NCBI GenBank assembly: GCA_945869845.1
Contig: CAMBRG010000004.1
Location: forward strand, 1-64,000
Direction: 5' to 3'
DNA from: Opitutus sp. GAS368
GTDB taxonomy: Bacteria > Verrucomicrobiota > Verrucomicrobiia > Opitutales > Opitutaceae
DNA: 64,000 bases
Below are positions 53,683-62,803 of this stretch, piece after piece. A model generated the notes under the pieces. It saw nothing but the letters and a program-made list of their open reading frames with translations, ran no database searches and was not told the origin of the DNA. Every line of letters begins with the position of its first letter. The stretch's first letter is position 1. Made by a program: the position numbers and the translations under genes.

Positions 53683-54615
53683 CTAGGCTAGGGCTGAGAA
53701 CGGCCCGAGGGTGAGGCCCCAGTGCCGGAACAATGCGCGCAGCTCGGACTCGATCTTGGCCGCGACGGCCTGCGACGCCGGCGAGAGGATGGACTTCGAG
53801 GCGCCCGGATCAAAACCGCGCGCGGCGAGACCGGCTCCGACATTAGGCGGGAAGGCGAGCTGGTCGATCACGCGGCCGAGCTCGACCATGCGCGCCGCCG
53901 AAACCGCCGCGTCGCCCGGACGTCCGGCGACGGCACAGCGATAAATATCGACCATGAGTTCGGGCACGATGTTGACGAGACCGCCCGTGCAACCGGCCGC
54001 GCCCATGGCGAACACCTCCGAGAGCCGGGTGTCGGCGCCGGACATGACGACGTAGTTTTTCTCCCGACCAAGCGCGATCAGTTCGCGGTGGTAGGCGAAC
54101 TCGCCGCCGCTCTGCTTGATCGCACACATGGGGGCGCGGTCCGCGAAGGCGGCGATGGTGGCGAGGTCGATCCGTTTGCCGGTGAGCTCGGGGAAATTAT
54201 AGAGCATCACCGGTAAATCGACGGCCTCGGCGACGTGCAGGAAAAACGCGAGGATGTCGGCCTGCGACAAGGGGAAGAACGGTGGCGGCATCAGGCCAAC
54301 CGCGGGGAGACCGAGCGACTTCGCGAAGCGGCCGAGCTCGATCGCGACCTTCGGGCGGATGTCCGTGATGTTGGCGATCACCGGGAGCGGCGCGGCGAGT
54401 TCGGCGACCGCGGCGAGGGCGTGTTTGCGTTCGTCGGGCGAGAAATGCGGAAACTCGCCGGTGCTACCGAGGCCGAGAAAGCCGGCGACGCCGGCGCTTT
54501 TTTCAAACGCGAGGTGCGCAGAGAGCGCAGCGCGATCAAGGGCGCCGCCGGAATCGGTGGGCAGCCATTGGGCGGAATAAATGCCGCTGGGACGGTAGGA
54601 GGATGTGGAAGACAT
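53683..54615 (-). CDS. DapA/NanA-family aldolase
   Basis: A 310-residue class I aldolase of the dihydrodipicolinate synthase/N-acetylneuraminate lyase superfamily. GSTGEF (residues 50-55) binds the keto-acid carboxylate, Tyr139 lies in YNFPELTG and the Schiff-base Lys167 in CAIKQSGG. Cleavage or condensation of a 2-keto acid with an aldehyde is expected. Its neighbours (sialidase-like, symporter, kinase) make a catabolic lyase such as NanA or a keto-deoxy sugar acid aldolase more likely than lysine synthesis. Confidence 0.87.
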   Translation of the reverse strand: MSSTSSYRPSGIYSAQWLPTDSGGALDRAALSAHLAFEKSAGVAGFLGLGSTGEFPHFSPDERKHALAAVAELAAPLPVIANITDIRPKVAIELGRFAKSLGLPAVGLMPPPFFPLSQADILAFFLHVAEAVDLPVMLYNFPELTGKRIDLATIAAFADRAPMCAIKQSGGEFAYHRELIALGREKNYVVMSGADTRLSEVFAMGAAGCTGGLVNIVPELMVDIYRCAVAGRPGDAAVSAARMVELGRVIDQLAFPPNVGAGLAARGFDPGASKSILSPASQAVAAKIESELRALFRHWGLTLGPFSALA

Positions 54616-54628
54616 GAAGGGATTGAAA

Positions 54629-54721
54629 GTAGGGCGGGGTCTTTGACCCGCCCTTTGAGGCGTGGAATGGCGTGGCGGACTGCGTGTGGCGCGGGAGGGC
54701 GGGTCGGAGACCCTGCCCTAC
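54629..54721. repeat. GTAGGGCGGG REPIN-like element
   Basis: GTAGGGCGGGGTCTTTGACCCGCCC and GGGCGGGTCGGAGACCCTGCCCTAC form inverted arms almost identical to those of the copy at 43638. The right end runs into the stop codon of the FG-GAP gene, supplying its last bases. Confidence 0.8.
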
Positions 54722-56745
54722 TTTTTTGCGGCCGGTTTCTTCACTTGGTAGAAGAAGCCGTCTTCGCCGCCGATGAGGAGAGTTTGGGTGGCGGAGAAAT
54801 ACGTGGCCTTGGTCGCATGGCCGGCAAGGACGTGCGTGCTCACCGGGCCTTCATCGCGGAAGGCCCATTGGCCGGCCGCGTTTTTCCCTAGGTTGCGGAA
54901 GAAGTTTACGTTCGGCGCACTGTTCAACATCAGGTCCTGTTTTCCGTCACCGTCCCAATCCACAAAACAGAAGGTGCGGCGTCCGCCCCGACCAAACTCG
55001 CCGTTGTTGAGCAACAACAGGCCTGCTTCCTGGTTCTGCGGGATGCCGTTGCTGTTGAATACGCTCGCGCCCTCGCTCCAGAACACGCGTTGCGCCGGCA
55101 GGAGCGCGAGCGAGCCGTCGGCAGCGCGCTTGCGCTCGTAAAGGGCGAGGTAGCCAGCGGGGTCGGACATCACGAGGTCGATCAGGCCGTCGCCGTTCCA
55201 ATCGATCATCTGCGGTGTGGTGCGCCACTGAGAAATCAGCTCGTTGGCGACGGGTTTCCACCAGTTCCACGCGGGAGCGGGATTCGGCGTGCCGGGCGGC
55301 AACGCCAGCTCGACGGGCCGGCCGGCGGCGAGACGCGGCGCGGTGCGCGTGCCGATGTTTTTATACCAAACGACTTTGCCCCAGATGCCGTTGGTCATGA
55401 TGTCGGGCAGGCCGTCGCCGTCCCAGTCGGCGACGCTGAGAATCGAGTAACCCCACTTCGGCTCGGCGGGCCCTTGGATCGAACCGTTGGGCCCGGCTTG
55501 CTCGCGGACGATTTTGCCGCCCGCCGCCAGATAGACGGGCGCGGCCCAGCGGGCGGGTGTGCCGCCGAGATTTTCGATGAACCCGATGTAACCGGCGGTG
55601 TTGCCCGAGATGAGATCTTCGTCGCCGTCGCCGTCCCAATCGACGGCGTAAGGCGTGGCGAGCGCGCCGAATTTTACGTCGGCGGCGAACTGCCGGAAAT
55701 AACGCGGCGCGAGAAAGTGCGGCATTCCCCCAGCGGTTTTGCCCGTGTGCTCAATGAACGCCACGCGGCCGTCTTCATCGCCGACAATTAGGTCGAGATC
55801 GCCGTCACCGTCGAAGTCCACCGCCGTGGGTGTGATCATGCATAGGTCCATCTTGAGCGGAAGCCCCGCGTGCAGCAGGGCCCGGCCGGCCGCGTAAACC
55901 GGTTTCGTGCGCGTGCCGGTGTTTTCGAAAAACGTAAACCCGTCGAGGAATTCGCCGGTGATGAGATCGAGGTCGCCGTCGCCGTCGAAGTCGCCCCAGC
56001 ACGGCGAGGGCATCCCAAACGGATCAACGTCTTTGCCGCCGGCTTGCAGGCGAAACGGCGCGGCGTAAACGGGCTTATCCGTGGTGCCGGTGTTGCGAAT
56101 CACATAAACGTAGCCGCGCAGTTTGCCGCGGGTCCACTCGCCCTTGGCGTTGAACGCGCCCACGCCGCCGTTGAGTGCGCCGAAGTCACCCCAGAAATCG
56201 ATGCCGACCGAGACGTCGAGCGCGCCGTCGCCGTCAAAGTCCACGAGCTGCCACTGGTTTTGGCGGATGTTGCCGGACTCGGTGAGGACTTTCTCCGGCA
56301 CTCCGAGCGGCTTCGGTTTCGTGAACTGCGAATTCAGAAAATCCGGGTAGGTGTTACCGCGATAATCGTAGGCCGCGTCGGTCTTGACGCTGGCCGTCGC
56401 GGTGACGACGGGTTTGCCCGTGACGTAGGAGATGCCGACCGAGGGCGCGGATTTGCCGATGAAGACGGCCGGCTTGAAAATCGGGAGCTTGAGCTGCCCG
56501 TCGACCTGCCCGCTGTTCTCGAAGAACCAAGTGCCGTTGTAAGGTTTGTCGGTGCAGACGACGACAAGGTCCATCAGCCCGTCGCGGTTGTAGTCCATGG
56601 GCAGCGGCCACGCCCAAAGCCCGACGCCGAGATCGGCGAGCAAGCCGGGGTTGTGGTGCTGAAGGCGGGGTAATTTCTCCTCAGCCGCAGAGAGGCCGGG
56701 CGCGAGGAGAGCGAGAGCGGAGAGAACGAGTGAGCGGAGGTGCAT
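54718..56745 (-). CDS. Secreted FG-GAP/VCBS repeat protein
   Basis: About 675 residues with signal peptide MHLRSLVLSALALLAPGLSAAEE. Calcium-binding-type repeats DYNRDGLMDLVV, DFDGDGALDVSVG, DFDGDGDLDLITG, DFDGDGDLDLIVGDEDG, DWDGDGDEDLISG, DWDGDGLPDIMTN, DWNGDGLIDLVMS and DWDGDGKQDLMLN indicate a beta-propeller. Such proteins in sugar loci are probably surface or periplasmic glycan binders, though this is inferred. It lies between the sodium symporter and the aldolase, so likely in one operon. Confidence 0.87.
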   Translation of the reverse strand: MHLRSLVLSALALLAPGLSAAEEKLPRLQHHNPGLLADLGVGLWAWPLPMDYNRDGLMDLVVVCTDKPYNGTWFFENSGQVDGQLKLPIFKPAVFIGKSAPSVGISYVTGKPVVTATASVKTDAAYDYRGNTYPDFLNSQFTKPKPLGVPEKVLTESGNIRQNQWQLVDFDGDGALDVSVGIDFWGDFGALNGGVGAFNAKGEWTRGKLRGYVYVIRNTGTTDKPVYAAPFRLQAGGKDVDPFGMPSPCWGDFDGDGDLDLITGEFLDGFTFFENTGTRTKPVYAAGRALLHAGLPLKMDLCMITPTAVDFDGDGDLDLIVGDEDGRVAFIEHTGKTAGGMPHFLAPRYFRQFAADVKFGALATPYAVDWDGDGDEDLISGNTAGYIGFIENLGGTPARWAAPVYLAAGGKIVREQAGPNGSIQGPAEPKWGYSILSVADWDGDGLPDIMTNGIWGKVVWYKNIGTRTAPRLAAGRPVELALPPGTPNPAPAWNWWKPVANELISQWRTTPQMIDWNGDGLIDLVMSDPAGYLALYERKRAADGSLALLPAQRVFWSEGASVFNSNGIPQNQEAGLLLLNNGEFGRGGRRTFCFVDWDGDGKQDLMLNSAPNVNFFRNLGKNAAGQWAFRDEGPVSTHVLAGHATKATYFSATQTLLIGGEDGFFYQVKKPAAKK

Positions 56746-56789
56746 GGCGGCGGAGTTTAACTAATGACCGGTGAAAAGACGGGGGCTAC

Positions 56790-58268
56790 TCAAGCGGGAG
56801 TGGCGCGGCGCAGGCGTGAGGCCAGCAGAAGGCCGACGACGACGAGAACGAGCGTGCCGACGACGTTGGTCAGAAACGGGTGGAGGGGATTGCGGAGCTC
56901 GGCCGGGAGAAACGCGGCGCGCGCGGAGAGCGCGAGCCACACGATGGTCACGACGCCGGCGAGCACGCCGGCGAGAGCGGCGCGGGCAGAAACGCGCGGG
57001 AGGAAGCTCAGGAGAAACAGCCCGAGCACGCCGCCGCCAAAAATGCCGGCGAGTTCCCACCAGAGATCGAGGGCGTTTTTGATGCTGATCATGGCGAGCG
57101 CGGCGGCGATCCCGAGGAGACCAAAGAAGAAGGTGGAACCGTAAAGCACCGCCATCGACTCACGTTCGCCGGCCCGGGGGCGGAGATAACGAATATGGAT
57201 ATCCTTCAGGTAAAGCGTGGCCATGCAGTTGAGATTGGAATCCATCGCCGCAGCGCAGAGGCCGGCGACGACGAGGCCCGCGAGGCCGGCGGGGAGTTGC
57301 GCGCTGATAAAGTGGGGAAACACCGCATCGGGCCGGGCGGCGGGATCGAAACCGGGAGGCAGCAGCGAGGGCTGGGCGGTGTAGAAGGAAAAGAGCGCCG
57401 TGCCGATGAAGAAGAACATCGCGCCGACCGGCAGGTAGAGCAGCCCGCCGACCCAGACGCTGCGACGGGCCTCGGCTTCCGAGCGGGCCGTGGCGTAGCG
57501 TTGGACGTAACTCTGATCGACGCCGAAATTCTGAAGGTTGATTAGCAAGCCGTAGGCGAGAAGCACCCAAAACGTGGGCTGCGCGAGCGACGTGCCGAAA
57601 TCGCCGAGACTGAATTTACCGTGGGCGGCGGCGACGTTGAAAATCTCCGCCGGGCCGCCGGGCATTTTAAACAGCAGCACGGCCACGCAGGCGAGCGCCC
57701 CGCCGACGAGCACGACGGCCTGCACGACCCCGGTCCAGATCACGGCTTCGGTGCCGCCGAGCAACGGGTAGACCAAAATGACGAGCCCGGCCCCGACGAT
57801 GATGAGCCGGATATCCCAGCCGGTGAGCGGCACAAGGGCGAGGGCGAGCAGATAGAGAATGGTGCCCAACCGGGCGATCTGCGTGAGTAGATAACACGCG
57901 ACCGCGTAGGTGCGGGCCCACGGCCCAAAGCGCGCTTCGAGATGGTGGTAGGCGGAAACTTCGCCGTGGCGCCGGTAAAACGGCACGAACCAGCGGCACG
58001 CGATCCACACCGCCAACGGCAGCGCAAAGGTGGGCACGAGGCCCGACCAGTTGCCGGCAAACGCTCGCCCCGGCACGGCGAGGAAACTGATACTGCTCAC
58101 ATAGGAACCGAAGATCGACAGGCCCACGGCCCAGCCGGGGAGCGAGCGCCCGGCCGACATGAAACGCTCGCTCTCCCGGTTTCGCAGGTAAAACCAACAG
58201 CCGTAGCCGGTGACGCCCACGAGGTAAATTCCGAGGACGAGGAGGTCGAGGCCGGCGAGCGTTTTCAA
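56790..58268 (-). CDS. Sodium:solute symporter (SSS family)
   Basis: About 492 residues with 13 or so membrane segments. The SSS pattern is seen at FMSAGRSLPGWAVGLSIFGSYVSSISFLAVPGRAFAGNWSG and at the later AAAMDSNLNCMATLYLKDIHIRYLRP. It would import a sugar or sugar acid with sodium across the inner membrane. It lies after the TonB receptor gene and before the FG-GAP gene on the same strand, completing a transport chain for the locus. The substrate could be sialic acid-like, but that is inference. Confidence 0.9.
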   Translation of the reverse strand: MKTLAGLDLLVLGIYLVGVTGYGCWFYLRNRESERFMSAGRSLPGWAVGLSIFGSYVSSISFLAVPGRAFAGNWSGLVPTFALPLAVWIACRWFVPFYRRHGEVSAYHHLEARFGPWARTYAVACYLLTQIARLGTILYLLALALVPLTGWDIRLIIVGAGLVILVYPLLGGTEAVIWTGVVQAVVLVGGALACVAVLLFKMPGGPAEIFNVAAAHGKFSLGDFGTSLAQPTFWVLLAYGLLINLQNFGVDQSYVQRYATARSEAEARRSVWVGGLLYLPVGAMFFFIGTALFSFYTAQPSLLPPGFDPAARPDAVFPHFISAQLPAGLAGLVVAGLCAAAMDSNLNCMATLYLKDIHIRYLRPRAGERESMAVLYGSTFFFGLLGIAAALAMISIKNALDLWWELAGIFGGGVLGLFLLSFLPRVSARAALAGVLAGVVTIVWLALSARAAFLPAELRNPLHPFLTNVVGTLVLVVVGLLLASRLRRATPA

Positions 58269-58467
58269 GCGTGGGTCGGGGTTGGATGCGGTTTAGAAAC
58301 GCCCGCTCACTCCGAGCGAGCCGAGGACCTCAGGATGCGCTGGAACAGAAGTCAGTGACATGCTCCTGACGCTGACCCATGGCCTGCCTTTGGCCAAGTG
58401 TCGGCAAGAAGGAGGCCGGTCCGAATTCACTCTGATAGAAATATCGGACCGGGAAACGACTCCGCTC

Positions 58468-60750
58468 TTACCACTTCGCGGAGACGCTGAAGCGGTAGGT
58501 CCGCGGCGCTTGGTCGCGGGTGATGAAGAACGGGACGTTGGTGAGATTGGTCACCATCAGGTCGAAGTTGTAGTTCTTCCAGCGGTACGCGGCACCGGCG
58601 TCGTAGCTGTATTGGTTGTCCGGAAGCAGCGTGAGCCCGAAGCCGGTCAATTGGGTGTAGAGCGGCCCAACGGCGGCGACGCCGGCTTTCACTTCCCAGC
58701 CTTGGCTCTGTTGGTCGCGGAAACTGTATTTACCGAACACGTTCAGATTCCACTCGGGCGCGAAGCGCAGGGGAATCCGACCGGGATTCGAGGCGGCGGT
58801 CCAGCCCGCGGTGTTCTGTTGGCCGGTGAAGCCTTGGCTGACTTCCATGTCGGTGAAATTGGCGATCAAACTCAGGCGATCGTTGATGCTGCCGTAAGCT
58901 GTGATTTCATAACCCTTCGACTGGGCGCCCGGAATCTCGGACACGGTGCCGAAGGTCACGTTTTGGCCCTGCGAAATGCCGTTGGCCAAAATGTTAACCG
59001 TGCTGCCCACGCGGATCATTTCCCAATAAGTGACCGTGAACGACAACCGACCCTGCAAGGCCTCGCCCTTGATGCCGACCTCGTTGAGCTCGGTCAGAGG
59101 TGCCACGGTGAAGAACTCGCTCAACCGCGGGTCGCCGGCGATCAGGCCGTTGTAGCGGGAGACCGTGTTGGGCGCATCGTTTTGGACACTCTTCACGGCG
59201 TAAAGCGCGAGATCGGGGCGGAACTTGTAGGTCGCGCCGTAGCGGTAGGAATTGAGCGTGGTGTTGGCGCCGCTGGCGCGGAGGCCGGTGAGCTTGTTGC
59301 GCGTCTCGGTGACTTCGTGGTCGGAGCGAAGACCACCGGTGAGCAAGAGCCGGTTCTTGAACAAACCCACGTCCTGCTGGATGAACTGCCCATAGCTGTA
59401 GGAGTCGTTTTCCGTGTAAGCGGTGCGGGCGAGCGTCGGCACAACGCGTCCGTTATAGTAAGAGGCACTGTAACCGGAGGCTTTGATTGCAACCATGCTG
59501 AGGGTGTTAAACGGGGCGCTCGGGATGCCGGAGAAGTTGGAGTTCTCGTTGGCACCATCGTCGTAGGAATAACCCACCATCGTCGTGCCGGTGAGCCAGT
59601 CACGCAGGCTATATTTTGCGACGAGGTCGCCTTGGGCGGTCGAACCGCGCCGCCAGCCGACGCTGCCGGTTTTCTGGGAATTGACGGTGGTGCGGGTGTT
59701 GTCTTCGCCGGTGAAGGCGAAGGTGTTGTTGCTGAAATACCGCATGTGGCCGACTTGGCGGAAATAGAGCCAGTCGTTGATCTGATGGGTCAGGAAGAGC
59801 GTGGCGTTGGAGACCTTGGTCTTCTCTTCGTTACCCGGCCCGGAGATGTTGAAGTTGTAAGGCAAACCGAGGGCGGTGATCGGATCGGCAGGGTCGTTAA
59901 ACCGCGGGATCAGGCGGCGCATTTTTTCGGGATACACGGCAAAGCCATGGCCTTCTTCGCGCGACGGCGTGTTGAAATCGAGCAACTCGGCGGCCAAAAC
60001 CAGATCGGTCTTCGGCGAGATCTCCCATTTGAACGACGGATAGAGCGCGTAGTTCTTGGTCTTTTGGAATTGAATGTAGTCGTCGCCATCCTGCAACGAG
60101 CCGGCGACCCGGGCCGCGAGTTTGGTCGAGCCCTTGAGCGAGTAGTTGGCGTCAAACTCGGCCCGGTTGGTCACGGCATCGTATTCGTCGAAGCTGAGCG
60201 CGTATTTGACGCCGACCGAGTTGAGGCCGATTTCAGGTTTCTTGAGAATGTAATTGAGCAGACCGGTGCCGCCGGCGCGGCCTTGCACGGCGGAAGGCGG
60301 ACCCTTCACCACTTCGAGCCGCTCATAGCCGACCAAGTCGCGCTTGTTGTTACCCATCCGCACGCCATCGACGGACATCGAACCGCCAAAAATCTCAAAG
60401 CCGCGCAGACTGATGCCGTCGCCGGAACCGGCGTTGCGGTTGCGCACATAGACATTGGCCACGTATTTGAACGACTGGTCGAAGGTCGTCGCCCCGATGT
60501 CGTCCCAAAATTCCTTGGTCACGATGTCCACCGTCTGGGGAATATCGATGATGGCCGTGTTGGTGCGCGTCGCGGCCGAGGCGGAGGAGACTTTATAGCC
60601 GGAGGATTTCTCCGCCGTGACGGCGAACGGGGTCAGCTTGATGGTTTCGGCACTCTCGGCGGCCGGAGCCGTTTGGGCGGACAGGCCGGTGATTAAGGCG
60701 CCGGCAGACAGCGGAGCTAAGACGAGACGAAGTAGAGCAATGGGTTTCAT
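58468..60750 (-). CDS. TonB-dependent outer-membrane receptor
   Basis: About 760 residues. Signal peptide MKPIALLRLVLAPLSAGALITGLSAQ, a TonB-box-like IKLTPFAVTAEKSSGYKVSSASAATRTNTAI, the plug domain (IPQTVDIVTKEFWDDIGATTFDQSFKYVANVYVRNRNAGSGDGISLRGFEI, then YERLEVVKGPPSAVQG) and a beta-barrel ending in the C-terminal FSVSAKW with terminal Trp. It has the style of Opitutus receptors. It imports oligosaccharides or other large ligands. A LacI-type operator precedes its start, so the gene is probably induced by the locus substrate. Confidence 0.92.
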   Translation of the reverse strand: MKPIALLRLVLAPLSAGALITGLSAQTAPAAESAETIKLTPFAVTAEKSSGYKVSSASAATRTNTAIIDIPQTVDIVTKEFWDDIGATTFDQSFKYVANVYVRNRNAGSGDGISLRGFEIFGGSMSVDGVRMGNNKRDLVGYERLEVVKGPPSAVQGRAGGTGLLNYILKKPEIGLNSVGVKYALSFDEYDAVTNRAEFDANYSLKGSTKLAARVAGSLQDGDDYIQFQKTKNYALYPSFKWEISPKTDLVLAAELLDFNTPSREEGHGFAVYPEKMRRLIPRFNDPADPITALGLPYNFNISGPGNEEKTKVSNATLFLTHQINDWLYFRQVGHMRYFSNNTFAFTGEDNTRTTVNSQKTGSVGWRRGSTAQGDLVAKYSLRDWLTGTTMVGYSYDDGANENSNFSGIPSAPFNTLSMVAIKASGYSASYYNGRVVPTLARTAYTENDSYSYGQFIQQDVGLFKNRLLLTGGLRSDHEVTETRNKLTGLRASGANTTLNSYRYGATYKFRPDLALYAVKSVQNDAPNTVSRYNGLIAGDPRLSEFFTVAPLTELNEVGIKGEALQGRLSFTVTYWEMIRVGSTVNILANGISQGQNVTFGTVSEIPGAQSKGYEITAYGSINDRLSLIANFTDMEVSQGFTGQQNTAGWTAASNPGRIPLRFAPEWNLNVFGKYSFRDQQSQGWEVKAGVAAVGPLYTQLTGFGLTLLPDNQYSYDAGAAYRWKNYNFDLMVTNLTNVPFFITRDQAPRTYRFSVSAKW

Positions 60751-60812
60751 AGATCGGGGGTTTGGATTGAGCCGGCAAAACCGGCACGGTTACGAACTCA
60801 AATATCATCAGA

Positions 60813-60830
60813 TGCTAAATCGTTTTTGCA
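60813..60830. promoter_or_regulatory. LacI-type operator before the TonB receptor gene
   Basis: TGCTAAATCGTTTTTGCA is a near-palindrome around a central CG, with 14 of 18 positions symmetric, and fits the LacI/PurR pattern TGnnAAnCGnTTnnCA. It lies 63 bases upstream of the receptor start, between that gene and the divergent-side end of the lacI gene. It is the only such site I noticed. Confidence 0.65.
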
Positions 60831-60887
60831 GATCAAGGAGAATTTACAGTCCGGGAAAACTCGCCCGGACATTCTACTCCGTCCGCC

Positions 60888-61949
60888 TCAACCCGCGCGA
60901 TGGCCGGACGACGCCCGCAAAGTCTCCGTCAGCGGCACCGTGACCGTCGGCCGCGCGGCGCCTACACCCCCGAGCTGCTGCAACAGCAACCGGCTCGCTT
61001 CTTCGGCCAACGCCTGGTGGGAGACGCCGACGCTCGTCAGCGGCGGATCGAAGAAGGGCGAGATCTCATAGTCGCCCACGCCCACGACGGCGACGTCCGA
61101 CGGAATTTTCAGCCCGTGCTCCTTCAGCGCGCGGTAGGCCCCGAGCGCCAGCGCATCCGACACCGCATAGAGTCCGTCGATCTCCGGACCGCGCTTGAGA
61201 AACGCCCTCATGGCGTCGTAGCCCGCGGTTTCGGAGAGTTTGCCGGCCATGACTTCATGCGCCGGGCGTCCGAGCAGCTCGGCCCCCCGGTGCATGAAGC
61301 CGTTGACGCGGGCGCGCGTCGTCTGCGTGAGCGGACTGCCATGGATCACGGCCAACCGGCGGCGTTTCGCGCGGATCAAAATCTCGGCGGCGCGGCTGCC
61401 GGTCTCGGGGGCCTCGACGACCGCCGCGTAGCCGGCAATCAGACGGTTCACCAACACAACCGGATACGGGAGCGGCGAGCGGTTGAGGAACGCGTCGTCC
61501 TCGGCCGTGGTGTTGAGCAAAATCGCGGCGTTGAAATGGTCGCCGGTGAGCAAGCCGGGCAACTCGTGCAACCGGCCGGCGGGAAACATCTCGATCATCA
61601 CCGAAAACGCGCCCTCGGCCTGGGGAAACTTGCCGGCCGCCATCGCCGCCCGCAGCGCGATGATGAAATGGTTCACGAGCGGAATCGGCGCCTCGAAACT
61701 CGTGACCAGCGCGAGCACGACGTTGTTTTTGCCCCCGCTGCGGAGCCGCTTGGCGCTAATATTGGGCAGGTAACCGAGCCCGGCCGCCGCCGCGCGGATC
61801 TTTTCGACCGTTTCCGGCGCGATCCGGCGCTCGACGTGGCGGTTGTTGAGCACCGAGGATACCGAACCGATCGAGACGCCCGCCGCCGCCGCGATGCCCC
61901 GGACGGTCGCGCGCCCGCGGGGCTTTTTCGTTGGTTTGGTTTTTCCCAT
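60888..61949 (-). CDS. LacI-family transcriptional regulator
   Basis: About 353 residues. The N-terminal helix-turn-helix and hinge region reads RATVRGIAAAAGVSIGSVSSVLNNRHVERRIAPETVEKIRAAAAGLGYLPNISAKRL, followed by a periplasmic-binding-protein-like sugar-sensing domain ending VAVVGVGDYEISPFFDPPLTSVGVSHQALAEEASRLLLQQL. The ORF-track start is 84 codons early; MGKTKPTKK directly precedes the DNA-binding domain. Its place upstream of the sugar locus and the operator beyond its 3' end make it the likely local regulator. Confidence 0.92.
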   Translation of the reverse strand: MGKTKPTKKPRGRATVRGIAAAAGVSIGSVSSVLNNRHVERRIAPETVEKIRAAAAGLGYLPNISAKRLRSGGKNNVVLALVTSFEAPIPLVNHFIIALRAAMAAGKFPQAEGAFSVMIEMFPAGRLHELPGLLTGDHFNAAILLNTTAEDDAFLNRSPLPYPVVLVNRLIAGYAAVVEAPETGSRAAEILIRAKRRRLAVIHGSPLTQTTRARVNGFMHRGAELLGRPAHEVMAGKLSETAGYDAMRAFLKRGPEIDGLYAVSDALALGAYRALKEHGLKIPSDVAVVGVGDYEISPFFDPPLTSVGVSHQALAEEASRLLLQQLGGVGAARPTVTVPLTETLRASSGHRAG

Positions 61950-62121
61950 AAATCCGCGAGGTCGGTGCATGAACAAGCGCGAGAACCCGGTCGAGGCAAG
62001 GCCAGCCCGGGACCGTTCATCGCTCAAAACCCGCTGGCAAATACACCGATCGTGAGGACGGTTCGACTCCTGGGGTGCAGAACCCACTGTCGGCGGCACC
62101 GAAACCGGGATACCTTTACCC

Positions 62122-62661
62122 ATGTCAAAACTCACTCTCCTCCCCCTCCTCGGCACCCTCCTTTTTATGTCCGGCTGCACCACTCCCCTGCCCCCGCTCA
62201 AGACCGTCGAACGCGTCGATCTCCCGCGCTACATGGGCGCGTGGTACGTCATCGCGGCGATCCCGACCTTCATCGAGACCGAGGCCTACAACGGCATCGA
62301 GACCTACCGTCTCGAACCCGACGGTTCCATCGACACCGTGTTCACCTTTAACCAAGGCGCTTTCGACGGTCCCGCTAAACGCCACAACCCGCGCGGCTTC
62401 GTGGTGGATCGGGTCAACAACTCGACCTGGGGCATGCAATTCATCTGGCCGTTCAAGGCCGAATTCCTGATCACGCACCTCAACGCCGACTACACGCAGA
62501 CCGTGATCGGCCGCAATAAACGCGACTATGTCTGGATCATGGCCCGCACCCCGCAGCTGCCCGAAGCCGACTATCAACGCCTGCTCACGGAATTGACCGC
62601 GCAAGGTTACGATCTGAAAAAGCTGCGAAAAGTCCCGCAGCGCTGGCCGGAGAAAAGGTAG
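62122..62661 (+). CDS. blc: Outer-membrane lipocalin lipoprotein (Blc-like)
   Basis: About 179 residues. The N-terminus has a lipoprotein leader with lipobox LLFMSGC. The lipocalin first motif is RYMGAWYVIAAIPTFIE, and the later strands read GRNKRDYVWIMARTPQLPEADYQRLLTELTAQGYD, as in bacterial lipocalin Blc, which binds lysophospholipids or other lipids. Monocistronic, divergent from the lacI gene. Confidence 0.9.
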   Translation: MSKLTLLPLLGTLLFMSGCTTPLPPLKTVERVDLPRYMGAWYVIAAIPTFIETEAYNGIETYRLEPDGSIDTVFTFNQGAFDGPAKRHNPRGFVVDRVNNSTWGMQFIWPFKAEFLITHLNADYTQTVIGRNKRDYVWIMARTPQLPEADYQRLLTELTAQGYDLKKLRKVPQRWPEKR

Positions 62662-62803
62662 GCACCCAAGTCGGAGTTCCAATTTCGCAAACGCCCACGC
62701 GAGCTTACCGCGGTCGGGCGACCGAGCGTAGTCAAAACCATGCCCGCAGAGTGCAGATCAACGGCCTCCAAACTTCAGGGCGCTGCCGCCCGGCGGCCGG
62801 ACC

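Noticed and set aside
50918-58268. Naming the locus a sialic acid operon
   Set aside because: The aldolase and sialidase-like families are broad and no NanE, NanK or Nag genes are present; the substrate is left open.
58360-60696. 778-residue plus-strand ORF opposite the TonB receptor
   Set aside because: Composition is that of an antisense shadow (many Arg, Gly, Val, Glu) and the opposite strand encodes a full receptor with signal peptide, plug and terminal Trp.
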